From Plantactinospora sp039889035 (lineage in GTDB: Bacteria > Actinomycetota > Actinomycetes > Mycobacteriales > Micromonosporaceae), in contig JBDQQY010000002.1 of NCBI GenBank assembly GCA_039889035.1, positions 248,001 through 312,000 on the forward strand: a stretch of 64,000 nucleotides of DNA, written 5' to 3'. Position 1 is the first letter of the stretch. Every line of letters starts with the position of its first letter. The position numbers were made by a program, and so were the translations under genes. This document shows positions 8,460 through 16,736 of this stretch, piece by piece. The notes under the pieces are model-generated. The model ran no database searches and was not told where the DNA came from. It was given only the letters and a program-made list of their open reading frames with translations.

Positions 8460-9551
8460 TCAGTCCTTGTCGCGCGGCTGTTCCGGGTGGCTGTAGTTGA
8501 GCCCCTCGGCCGGCAGCGGGAAGGTCACGTCGTCACCGAACGGTGAGGGCGCGGCCGCCTTGTCGAAGGTGAACTCGCTGATCGCCAACCGACCCCGGGA
8601 GTCCAGCGGCGGCGCGGTCGGGTGCGGGACCTGCCGGCCCCAGTGCACACCGTGCTCCGCCCCGGCCTCGGCCTCGGGCTCGTGCGAACCGCCCGCGTGC
8701 GAGTGCACCGAGCCGAGTTCGTCCGGGTCGCGCGGGGTCTGGCCCTGCGCGGCCTCGTTCTGCCTGCCACGGCGGAAGATCTTGCTACCCAGCCACACAA
8801 CTGGATCGTACCGTCGGTCGACGACGCGTTCCTTCATTGGGATGATCGCGTTGTCAGTGATCTTGATGTGCTCGGGGCAGACCTCGGTGCAGCACTTGGT
8901 GATGTTGCAGTATCCGAGGCCCTGCGAGGCCTGGGCGTACTCCTTGCGGTCCGTCTTCGCGTCCAGCGGGTGCATGTCCAGCTCGGCGGCGCGGATGAAG
9001 TAGCGCGGCCCGGAGAAGGCGACCTTGTTCTCCTCGTGGTCCCGGACCACGTGGCAGGTGTTCTGGCACAGGAAGCACTCGATGCACTTGCGGAACTCCT
9101 GCGACCGCTCGACGTCCACCTGCTGCATCCGGTAGTCACCCGGCTCCAGCTCGGTCGGCGGGGCGAACGCCGGGGTCTCCCGGGCCTTCTCGTAGTTGTA
9201 CGAGACGTCGGTGACCAGATCCCGGATCACCGGGAAGGTCCGCAGCGGGGTGATGGTGACCGTCTCGTTCTCCTCGAACGTCGACATCCGGGTCATGCAG
9301 CCCAACCGGGGCATGCCGTTGATCTCCATCGAGCAGGAACCGCACTTGCCGGCCTTGCAGTTCCACCGGCAGGCCAGGTCCGGCGCCTCGGTCGCCTGCA
9401 ACCGGTGGATGACGTCGAGGACCACCTCGCCCTCGTTCACCTGCACCTGGTAGTCGGTCAGCTCCCCGCCCGACTCGTCCCCGCGCCAGACCTTGAAGTG
9501 GCGGGCGGTGCCGGCCTTGCCGGTGCCGCCCGGCGCGTTCTGTGTCGCCAT
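8460..9551 (-). CDS. sdhB: Succinate dehydrogenase iron-sulfur subunit, with long C-terminal extension
   Basis: The first 245 residues have the three iron-sulfur centres of SdhB: CRWNCKAGKCGSCSM for the 2Fe-2S plant-type centre, CIECFLCQNTC and CNITKCCTEVCPEH for the 4Fe-4S and 3Fe-4S centres. It passes electrons from SdhA to the membrane subunit. After IFRRGRQ there are about 110 further residues, rich in His, Gly, Glu and Pro (VHSHAGGSHEPEAEAGAEHG), not part of the usual 250-residue subunit. The start ATG shares its A with the sdhA stop (TAATG), so translation is coupled. It is the last gene of sdhCAB. Confidence 0.95.
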   Translation of the reverse strand: MATQNAPGGTGKAGTARHFKVWRGDESGGELTDYQVQVNEGEVVLDVIHRLQATEAPDLACRWNCKAGKCGSCSMEINGMPRLGCMTRMSTFEENETVTITPLRTFPVIRDLVTDVSYNYEKARETPAFAPPTELEPGDYRMQQVDVERSQEFRKCIECFLCQNTCHVVRDHEENKVAFSGPRYFIRAAELDMHPLDAKTDRKEYAQASQGLGYCNITKCCTEVCPEHIKITDNAIIPMKERVVDRRYDPVVWLGSKIFRRGRQNEAAQGQTPRDPDELGSVHSHAGGSHEPEAEAGAEHGVHWGRQVPHPTAPPLDSRGRLAISEFTFDKAAAPSPFGDDVTFPLPAEGLNYSHPEQPRDKD

Positions 9552-11476
9552 TACTTGGCCGCCTCCTCAGCGTGCGCCTCTGCGGTGAGGGCGTCGAAGT
9601 CCGCCAGCTCCTCTTCGGTCAGGTACTTGGCCAGCTCGGTGCGGTCGAAGAGCTGGATCAGCTCGCCCCGCATCTTCGGCAGCGGCTTGTGCTCCAGGCG
9701 TACCTTGTCGCCGTCGAGCGAGCAGACCAGGTTGACCGTGCGCCACTGCGGCGCCATGGTCGGGAAGTCCTCCCGGGTGTGGCCACCCCGGGACTCCTCG
9801 CGCTCCAGCGCCGCCCGGGCGGTGCACTCCGAGACCACCAGCATGTTGCGCAGGTCCAACGCCAGGTGCCAGCCGGGGTTGTAGCGACGGCCGCCGGCCA
9901 CCGCCACCCGGGTCACCCGGTCCCGCAGGTCGGCGAGCTTGACCAGCGACTCCTCCAGCTCGCCCTTGCGCCGGATGATGCCGACCAGGTCGCCCATCAC
10001 CGCCTGGAGGTCCTGCTGCAAGGTGTACGGGTTCTCCCCGCCCTCGCGCTCCAGCGGGGCCAGCGCCCGGTCCACCGCGGCCTCGACGTCCGCCGCCGAC
10101 ACCTTCGGACGAGCGGCCAGCCCTCCGGCGTACGACGAGGCGTGCTCGCCGGCCCGCTTGCCGAAGACCAGCAGGTCGGAGAGGGAGTTGCCGCCGAGCC
10201 GGTTGGAGCCGTGCATGCCGCCGGAGACCTCACCGGCGGCGAAGAGCCCCTGCACGTGTCCCGCCGCCGCGCCACTGTCCGGCTCGACCTCGACGCCACC
10301 CATCACGTAGTGGCAGGTCGGCCCGACCTCCATCGGCTCGGCCGTGATGTCGACGTCGGCCAGCTCCTTGAACTGGTGGTACATCGAGGGCAGCCGGCGG
10401 CGTACCTCCTCGGCCGGCAGCCGGCTGGCGATGTCCAGGTAGACGCCGCCGGCCGGCGTACCCCGACCGGCCTTGACCTCGGCGTTGATCGCCCGGGCGA
10501 CCTCGTCCCGGGGCAGCAGCTCCGGCGGGCGCCGGTTGTTGTCCGGGTCGGTGTACCAGCGGTCCGCCTCCTCCTCGGTCTCCGCGTACTGCTTCCGGAA
10601 GACGTCGGGGACGTAGTTGAACATGAACCGCTTGCCCTCGGAGTTCTTCAGCACCCCGCCGTCGCCCCGGACCGACTCGGTGACCAGGATGCCCTTCACC
10701 GAGGGCGGCCAGACCATGCCGGTCGGGTGGAACTGGAGGAACTCCATGTTGATCAGCGTGGCGCCGGCCCGCAGCGCCAGCGCGTGCCCGTCCCCGGTGT
10801 ACTCCCAGGAGTTCGAGGTGACCTTGTAGGACCGGCCGACCCCACCGGTGGCGAGTACCACGGCGGGGGCCTCGAAGAGGACGAACTCGCCGGACTCCCG
10901 GTAGTAGCCGAACGCCCCGGCGATCCGGTCCCCGTCGAGCAGCAGCTCGGTGATGGTGGTCTCGGCGAAGACCTTGATCCGGGCGTCGTAGTCGCCGTGC
11001 GCCTTCTTGTCCTCCTGCTGCAACGAGACGATCTTCTGTTGCAGGGTGCGGATCAGCTCCAGGCCGGTCCGGTCGCCGACGTGCGCCAGCCGCGGGTACT
11101 CGTGGCCGCCGAAGTTGCGCTGCGAGATCTTCCCGTCCTTGGTGCGGTCGAAGAGCGCACCGTACGTCTCCAACTCCCAGATCCGCTGCGGCGACTCCTT
11201 CGCGTGCAGCTCGGCCATCCGGAAGTTGTTCAGGAACTTGCCGCCCCGCATGGTGTCCCGGAAGTGCACCTGCCAGTTGTCCCGGCTGTTCACGTTCCCC
11301 ATCGCGGCGGCGGCGCCGCCCTCGGCCATCACGGTGTGGGCCTTGCCGAACAGCGACTTCGAAATGATCGCCGTGCGCTTTCCGGCCAGCCGGGCCTCGA
11401 TCGCCGCGCGGAGGCCGGCACCACCGGCACCGATGACGACGACGTCGTAGTGGTGTCGTTCGATTCGGGTAGTCAT
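9551..11476 (-). CDS. sdhA: Succinate dehydrogenase flavoprotein subunit
   Basis: The 641-residue protein begins with the FAD-binding motif DVVVIGAGGAGLRAAIEA, carries HTVMAEGGAAAAMGN with the histidine that covalently binds FAD, and the substrate region HPTGMVWP and RGDGGVL. It oxidises succinate to fumarate in the TCA cycle at the inner face of the membrane. Length and neighbours match the mycobacterial Sdh1 type (Rv0247c-Rv0249c) rather than the sdhCDAB type. It lies 12 bp after sdhC and its stop overlaps the sdhB start. Confidence 0.96.
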   Translation of the reverse strand: MTTRIERHHYDVVVIGAGGAGLRAAIEARLAGKRTAIISKSLFGKAHTVMAEGGAAAAMGNVNSRDNWQVHFRDTMRGGKFLNNFRMAELHAKESPQRIWELETYGALFDRTKDGKISQRNFGGHEYPRLAHVGDRTGLELIRTLQQKIVSLQQEDKKAHGDYDARIKVFAETTITELLLDGDRIAGAFGYYRESGEFVLFEAPAVVLATGGVGRSYKVTSNSWEYTGDGHALALRAGATLINMEFLQFHPTGMVWPPSVKGILVTESVRGDGGVLKNSEGKRFMFNYVPDVFRKQYAETEEEADRWYTDPDNNRRPPELLPRDEVARAINAEVKAGRGTPAGGVYLDIASRLPAEEVRRRLPSMYHQFKELADVDITAEPMEVGPTCHYVMGGVEVEPDSGAAAGHVQGLFAAGEVSGGMHGSNRLGGNSLSDLLVFGKRAGEHASSYAGGLAARPKVSAADVEAAVDRALAPLEREGGENPYTLQQDLQAVMGDLVGIIRRKGELEESLVKLADLRDRVTRVAVAGGRRYNPGWHLALDLRNMLVVSECTARAALEREESRGGHTREDFPTMAPQWRTVNLVCSLDGDKVRLEHKPLPKMRGELIQLFDRTELAKYLTEEELADFDALTAEAHAEEAAK

Positions 11477-11488
11477 GTCAGAGGCCCT

Positions 11489-12310
11489 TTAGTTGATGAA
11501 CCGCAGGTCGTCGAACCAGTTGGCGGAGAGCGCCATGACGTAGAAGTCGGTAAGCGCCAGGGTGCCCAGGGTGATCCAGGCGAGCTGCATGTGCCGGACG
11601 TTGAGCTTGGAGACGAACGTCCAGAACCGGTACCGCACCGGGTGCTGGGAGAAGTGCTTCAACCGGCCGCCCGCGATGTGCCGGCAGGAGTGGCAGGAGA
11701 GCGTGTACGCCCAGAGCATCACCACGTTGCCGAGCAGGACCAGGTTGCCGAGGCCGAAGCCGAAGCCCTGCGGGCTGTGGAAGGCGAGGACCGCGTCCCA
11801 GCTGTTGATCAGCGAGATGATCACGGCGGCGTAGAAGGTGTAGCGGTGCAGGTTCTGGCCGAGCAGCGGGAAGCGGGTCTCGCCGGTGTAGGTCTTGTGC
11901 CCGTCCGGGACCGCGCAGGCCGGCGGCGAGAGCCAGAACGACCGGTAGTACGCCTTGCGGTAGTAGTAGCAGGTGAGCCGGAACAGCAGCAGGAACGGCA
12001 GGGTCAGCGCGGCGTCCGGGATGAACCACCAGCCGGGCAGCACCCGGCCGAAGTGCGCCGCCTCGGGGATGCAGGCTTCCGTCACGCACGGCGAGTAGAA
12101 CGGGGTCAGGTAGTGATAGTCCGCGACCCAGTAGTGGTCGTGCATGAAAACCCGCACCGTCGCGTACGTGACCCAGGCGCCGAGCCCGATCACCGTGATC
12201 AGTGGAGCGAACCACCAGCGGTCGGTACGCAGGGTTTTTGCCGTGATGGCCGCGCGCTGGCGCACGCTCCCCGGCAGTCCGGCCGGAGGTGGGGCCGTCC
12301 TCGTAGTCAT
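11489..12310 (-). CDS. sdhC: Succinate dehydrogenase membrane anchor subunit
   Basis: The 273-residue protein has about five hydrophobic helices (WFAPLITVIGLGAWVTYATV, WWFIPDAALTLPFLLLF, YTFYAAVIISLINSW, LGNLVLLGNVVMLWAYTL, AWITLGTLALTDFYVMAL) and histidines in them (HSCRH) suited to haem and quinone binding. It is a single large anchor in place of separate SdhC and SdhD, as in the Sdh1 complex of mycobacteria. Start ATG 12310 has GGGAG seven bases upstream. It is the first gene of sdhCAB; a Cys-containing short open frame ends on its start codon (see findings). Confidence 0.92.
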   Translation of the reverse strand: MTTRTAPPPAGLPGSVRQRAAITAKTLRTDRWWFAPLITVIGLGAWVTYATVRVFMHDHYWVADYHYLTPFYSPCVTEACIPEAAHFGRVLPGWWFIPDAALTLPFLLLFRLTCYYYRKAYYRSFWLSPPACAVPDGHKTYTGETRFPLLGQNLHRYTFYAAVIISLINSWDAVLAFHSPQGFGFGLGNLVLLGNVVMLWAYTLSCHSCRHIAGGRLKHFSQHPVRYRFWTFVSKLNVRHMQLAWITLGTLALTDFYVMALSANWFDDLRFIN

Positions 12311-12642
12311 CTATGTCTCCCTGACGGGGCCCGGTCTGGCTGACGGGCACGGATGGTGTTCCGGCGGGGCGCGCGGGGGCAGGGGAGGACCCGCAGCCGC
12401 GCTACCTGCGTCCGCGTCGGTGCACACGTTACGCCGCACGTTGACAGGCACATGCGCAAGGGAGTCTCGCGGGTTTCCCGCCGATTACGAAAGTCCTGTT
12501 CCCGGATCCGGGCGCGGTTGTGCATAACTTCACTCAGTGACACCCACCGTGCCGGGTACGGCCGGATCGGTGCGACCGAGCGGGGCGCGGACGATTCAGG
12601 TCAGCGGCGGAACGCGAACTGCTGACAGGTCTGGTGCGCCGC
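12311..12642. other. Leader and promoter region of the sdh operon
   Basis: This 332-bp stretch has no convincing gene. Read on the minus strand it should hold the sdhCAB promoter. It contains a perfect 12-bp palindrome CCCGGATCCGGG at 12501-12512, a short hairpin GCGGG-TTT-CCCGC at 12469-12481, and a 48-codon open frame (12307-12453) whose codons 2, 6 and 10 are Cys and whose stop overlaps the sdhC ATG. Confidence 0.5.
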
Positions 12643-13353
12643 CTACAGGTCGGGCGCGCCGAGTCTGCGGGCGGCCGAGGCGCACTCCTCGGGCCCGTGC
12701 TGCAACCGGTCCACCACAGGTCGGCCCGCCGGATCGCGCGGCGCGATGAAGAACGCCGGCTCACCGTTGGTCACCTGCCGGTCGAGTGCGTCCGCGTAAC
12801 TGGCCCGGGCGTCGACCAGCCGCTGCCAGGACTCGCCACGACCGCCGCGATCGTCGTCCGGGTCGTCGTCGCGGTCGTCGTCCCACCAGCCGCGTAGTCG
12901 CTCGATTTCGGACAGGAACGGCCGTACGGCGGCGTTCTCGTCCCGGATCGCCGCCGCCCGCTCGCCCGGGCTTCCGGTGGCACCCGGCGGGGTCAACCGG
13001 TTGAGCCGCCTCTCCAGCTCGCGGCAGGCGGAATCGCCCCGGGCCTGCGCCGTCCGCTCGCGGTCGGACTCCCGGGCGAACCGGCCCAGACCGGCCGCGA
13101 ACGCGCCGAGGCAGCCGCAGACCAGCAGTACCAGGACCGCCGCACCGGCGATTCCGGCGATGGTCAGCCGGCGGCGCCGCCGGGCGGCCGCGTCGGGCGG
13201 ACGTCGCTGCCCGGCCGGCTGGTCGGTGCCGGCCGGCGCACCCGGGGGTACGTCGCCGGCCCTGCTCGCCGGCTCGGCCCGGCCCGGGCTGTCGGACCCG
13301 TACCCGGAGCCGGTGCCCGCGTCGTCGGCGGGGGTGGTCGCGTCGTCCGTCAC
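12643..13353 (-). CDS. Single-pass membrane protein of unknown function
   Basis: The 236-residue protein has an acidic, Ala/Gly/Pro-rich cytoplasmic N-terminus of about 65 residues, a basic stretch AARRRRRLTIAG and one hydrophobic segment (IAGAAVLVLLVCGCLGAFAAGL). The outer part is helical and charged (SACRELERRLNRL) with an Asp run DDDRDDDPDDD in the middle. This looks like an anchored extracytoplasmic protein; I know no function. GTG 13353 has GGGTGG upstream; an ATG at 13388 in frame is the alternative. It lies alone between sdhC and the tldE gene, on the same strand. Confidence 0.6.
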   Translation of the reverse strand: MTDDATTPADDAGTGSGYGSDSPGRAEPASRAGDVPPGAPAGTDQPAGQRRPPDAAARRRRRLTIAGIAGAAVLVLLVCGCLGAFAAGLGRFARESDRERTAQARGDSACRELERRLNRLTPPGATGSPGERAAAIRDENAAVRPFLSEIERLRGWWDDDRDDDPDDDRGGRGESWQRLVDARASYADALDRQVTNGEPAFFIAPRDPAGRPVVDRLQHGPEECASAARRLGAPDL

Positions 13354-13468
13354 GCCACCCAGTGAAGCACCGTGACGCGATCCGGGCATCCCCGCGCGGG
13401 GTGACCGGGACGTCCCGCCGCCCCTGGGCCCGTCGCGAGGGGGCGTCCGCGTGCCACGTTCGCTACGG

Positions 13469-14857
13469 TCAGCCGGAGGCGCCGCCGGTGAAGTTCCACG
13501 AGGCCAGCCGGAGCGGCGGTGCCGACCACCACGCGCTGCTGAAGGTCTGGGACTGCAACACCGAGCGCCGGCCGATCCCGAGTACGGCGCCGGGGGCGAG
13601 CGCCTGCGGATAGGACTGGGTGAACCGGAAGTTCTGCACCGCGGCGGCCACCTCACCGTCCTCGACCAGCCACACGCCGTTGCGGGTGAGCCCGGTGACG
13701 ACCAGACTCCTCGGGTCGAGGACCCGGGTGTACCAGAGGTCGGTGACCAGCAGCCCGCGCCGTACCTGGGTGACCAGTGCGGCGGTGTCCGCGTCGACCA
13801 CCGGCCCGGAGACCTCGCCCGGCCTGGTCACACCGTTCGGCGAGGCGGCCGGTGCGAGCCCGAGGTGCAGCGGGACCGCCCCGACGGCCGCCCCGCCCGG
13901 CACGGCGTGCCCGGTCGGGGCGGTGCCGGCCTCGGCGGCGGTCCGCCGGTCGTGCGCGACCGTCCGGGTGACGCCGTGCTCGACCAGCGCGACCGGGACC
14001 CGGGGACTGCCCTCGGCGTCGAACGGCAGCGCCGGGCCGGCCAGCGCGTCGTCCAGCAGCGTGACCGACCGGTCGAACTGTTCCTCTCCCGGCACGGCGA
14101 ACGAGCGCTGCTCGTTGTACGCCTTGCCGTTGAAGCCGTACGTCGAGAAGTTCTGTAGCAGGTCGGCGACGGCGGTCGGCTCCAGCACCACCTCGTACCG
14201 TCCCGGGGGCAGTTCGACGGGGGCGACCCCGGCCCGCGCCTTCACCGAGGCCCGCGCGCCGAGTACCCCGCCGGCCAGGTCGGCGAGGCGGAACGAGCCC
14301 AGCCGGGCCACCCCGTCCGCGCCACCGCACCGGGCGATCCCGTCCATCGCCGCCTCGGTGCTCCGCCCGGTCACCGCGTGCCCGGCCGTGTTGGCGAAGG
14401 CACCGGTCCGCTGCCCGGTACGGCAGTAGCCGGCCGCCTCCAGCCCACCGGCCGTCTCGACGAACTCGCGTACCCGCTCGGCCCGCTGCTCCGGCCCGGC
14501 CACGGCGGTGGCCTCGTCCCAGTTGCCGCTCCCGTCCACCGTGGTCGGTGGGGTCAGCCCCGGCCAGCCGGGGTCGGGCGGGCAGTGCCGGACCGCCGCG
14601 ACGGTACGCTCGACCAGGTCACGCACTCCCTCGGCGCCGACCAGGGTGGACGACCCGGTGGCGGTACGCCCGTCGAGGTGCAGCCGCAGCCGCACCGTCG
14701 TGACGGCGTCGGCCATGTTCTGGTGGATGAAGGAGTTCGCGAACCGGGTCAGCGCCAGCTCGGCGTGCTCGGCGCCGACCTCCGCCTCGGCACCCGGCCC
14801 GGCGACCTGCCGGACGAGTTCGACGACCTGGCCGGCGAGGTCGAGTGGGGATGTCAT
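13469..14857 (-). CDS. tldE: TldE/PmbA-type metalloprotease subunit
   Basis: The 462-residue protein is the PmbA/TldE partner of the TldD/TldE protease: N-terminal LALTRFANSFIHQN, then YEVVLEPTAVADLLQNF and the C-terminal half with TGLTRNGVWLVEDGEV. TldE lacks the zinc motif and helps TldD unfold and cut peptides; in other systems the pair processes microcin and RiPP precursors and the antitoxin CcdA. GGAGGCAGCG directly before ATG 14857 sets the start. It follows tldD by about 100 bp on the same strand, so the two are expressed together. Confidence 0.9.
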   Translation of the reverse strand: MTSPLDLAGQVVELVRQVAGPGAEAEVGAEHAELALTRFANSFIHQNMADAVTTVRLRLHLDGRTATGSSTLVGAEGVRDLVERTVAAVRHCPPDPGWPGLTPPTTVDGSGNWDEATAVAGPEQRAERVREFVETAGGLEAAGYCRTGQRTGAFANTAGHAVTGRSTEAAMDGIARCGGADGVARLGSFRLADLAGGVLGARASVKARAGVAPVELPPGRYEVVLEPTAVADLLQNFSTYGFNGKAYNEQRSFAVPGEEQFDRSVTLLDDALAGPALPFDAEGSPRVPVALVEHGVTRTVAHDRRTAAEAGTAPTGHAVPGGAAVGAVPLHLGLAPAASPNGVTRPGEVSGPVVDADTAALVTQVRRGLLVTDLWYTRVLDPRSLVVTGLTRNGVWLVEDGEVAAAVQNFRFTQSYPQALAPGAVLGIGRRSVLQSQTFSSAWWSAPPLRLASWNFTGGASG

Positions 14858-14965
14858 CGCTGCCTCCATAGCCTCGCGCCGGGCAGGTACCCCTGCCGAC
14901 TCGTCATCCGTTCTCGTCCTTCGTTCGCGACTGCGGGGCTCGCAGACCCGGCTCACTCCTCGCGC

Positions 14966-16402
14966 TCACCCGCGGACTCCGACCCGGACGTTGGTGAACC
15001 GGGCGGGGGCGGCGGGGTGGCCGGTGTGGCCGATCTGCCCCGGCTGCCCCTTGCCGCAGTTCGGTGTACCCCAGGCGACGGTCTCCGCGGAGAGCATGTC
15101 CATCGACCGCCAGAAGTGCGGGCCGATCCCGGTGTACGTCGGGTTGCGCAGCATCCGGCCCCGCCGGCCGTTCTTGACCTCCCAGCCGATCTCGCAGCCG
15201 AACTGGAAGTTCAGCCGCTTGTCGTCGATCGACCAGGAGCGGTTCAGGTCCATCAGCACGCCGTCGTCGGTGGCCGCAATGATCTCGTCCAGGGTGTGCG
15301 GGCCGGGCTCCAGCCCGACGTTCGTCATCCGGACCATCGGCAGCCGGGCCCAGCCGTCGGCCCGGACGCTGCCGGCGTAGTCCAGCCCGGCGATCGCCGC
15401 CGAGTCCCGGCCGGCGAGCGTGCCGACCCAGCGCCCCTCCCGGACCGCGTCGCGCCTGGCCGCCGGAGTCCCCTCGTCGTCGAAGCCGAAGCTGCCCAGC
15501 GCACCGGGGATGGTCGGGTCGATGGTGACGTTCATCAGCTCGGAGCCGTACCGCAGCGCGCCGAGCTGGTCGAGGTCCAGCCAGGACGTACCGGCGAAGG
15601 CGGCCTCCCAGCCGAGGATCCGGTCGAGTTCGATGGCGTGCCCGACCGACTCGTGGATCTGCAACGCCATCTGCTCGCCGCCGAGGATCAGGGTCGTCTC
15701 GCCGGCCGGGCAGAGCGGCGCCGTCACCAGTTCCCGGGCCTCCTCGGCGATCCGGGCGGCGTGCGCGGTCAGGTCGAGCGAGTCGACAAGCTCCCAGCCC
15801 TGGGTGCCGTACTGGCCCCGATAGCTGGGATAGGAGCGGCGCTGCGTCTCGCCGTCGCCGATCACCGTCGCCGAGATCCCCGCCCCGGACTCCCGGACGT
15901 GCTGGTCGATCCGGTGGCCCTCGCTGGAGACGAACCACTTGCGGGTGTCCCAGATCTGGTAGAGGCCCTCGGCCAGGTCGGCGCCGTGTTCCCGGGACGT
16001 CCCGGTGGCCCGGACCAGCAGGTCGCCCTTGTCCGACAGCGGCACCGAGAGCGGGTCGACCGCGCAGGGCGAACTCCACGACCCGGTGCTGGCCGGTACC
16101 GGCAGCAGGCTGCTGCCGGGACCGGCGACCCGGCCACTCGCGGCGGCGATCCGCGCGGCCCGCTCACCCGCCGCCCGGGCCGCCGACTCCGAGAGATCGG
16201 GTACGGCGTAGAAGCCCCACCCCGAGCCGACGAGGGCGCGTACCCCGATCCCGGCGCTCTCGTCCTGGCTGACGGACTCGATCTCGCCGTTGCGGGCGGA
16301 CATCGACTCGTACCGGCGGTGCATCACCCGGGCGTCGGCGTACCGGGCCCCGGCGTCGAGGGCGGCCTGTACCGCCGCCGTCGCCACATCGAACTCGGCC
16401 AT
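14966..16402 (-). CDS. tldD: TldD-type zinc metalloprotease
   Basis: The protein of about 478 residues carries the TldD zinc-binding motif HESVGHAIELDR (HExxxH) and the family block GTSWLDLDQLGALRYGSELMNVTIDPT. With TldE it forms a heterodimeric protease that takes unfolded peptides into a central cavity. ATG 16402 has GAGGAG six bases upstream; an ATG two codons earlier sits directly on that site and is less likely. No RiPP precursor or toxin-antitoxin gene lies next to it, so this is probably the housekeeping copy. Confidence 0.92.
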   Translation of the reverse strand: MAEFDVATAAVQAALDAGARYADARVMHRRYESMSARNGEIESVSQDESAGIGVRALVGSGWGFYAVPDLSESAARAAGERAARIAAASGRVAGPGSSLLPVPASTGSWSSPCAVDPLSVPLSDKGDLLVRATGTSREHGADLAEGLYQIWDTRKWFVSSEGHRIDQHVRESGAGISATVIGDGETQRRSYPSYRGQYGTQGWELVDSLDLTAHAARIAEEARELVTAPLCPAGETTLILGGEQMALQIHESVGHAIELDRILGWEAAFAGTSWLDLDQLGALRYGSELMNVTIDPTIPGALGSFGFDDEGTPAARRDAVREGRWVGTLAGRDSAAIAGLDYAGSVRADGWARLPMVRMTNVGLEPGPHTLDEIIAATDDGVLMDLNRSWSIDDKRLNFQFGCEIGWEVKNGRRGRMLRNPTYTGIGPHFWRSMDMLSAETVAWGTPNCGKGQPGQIGHTGHPAAPARFTNVRVGVRG

Positions 16403-16736
16403 CGGCATCTCCTCGCTGGTTCGCCCGTTCCGTGATCCGGCCGGAGCCGGACCCGATCATGGATGACCTTATGCGAGGAGGAGGGGTCAGCGCCCGGGTA
16501 GCAGCTCCGCCGGCCGGATTTCCGCCACGACCGGCTCGGCGAGCCGGAACACCGCGCCGGGTGCGCCGACGGCGCGCTTGACGTACTGGTCAAGCGCTGC
16601 AACGAGTGCTGTTCCCCGATGAGGATGCAAACCTTTGCCTGTTTTGTGATCACCAGTTGTAACGGCTCTTTACGGAGGTTCTTTCACGTCTGTACAGTCT
16701 GTGCACGCTGTCATCAATCAGTCACGGGGGGTTGCG
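16403..16736. other. Intergenic region between tldD and the toxin block
   Basis: Of these 334 bp, the left part could hold a very short minus-strand frame (16487-16630, TTG start, 47 codons, containing RLAEPVVAEIRPAELLPG) that reads like the end of a protein but that I cannot identify. The right part holds the promoter of the secreted-protein genes. Confidence 0.35.
16670..16698 (+). promoter_or_regulatory. Sigma-A-like promoter of the LamG/RHS operon
   Basis: TTACGG, 17 bases, then TACAGT lies about 40 bp before the GTG start at 16737. Spacing and sequence fit a housekeeping promoter; the surrounding DNA is less GC-rich than the genes. Confidence 0.5.

Noticed and set aside
16487..16630. 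Short minus-strand frame upstream of tldD
   Set aside because: Only a TTG start, no clear ribosome site and no recognisable family; too weak to call a gene.
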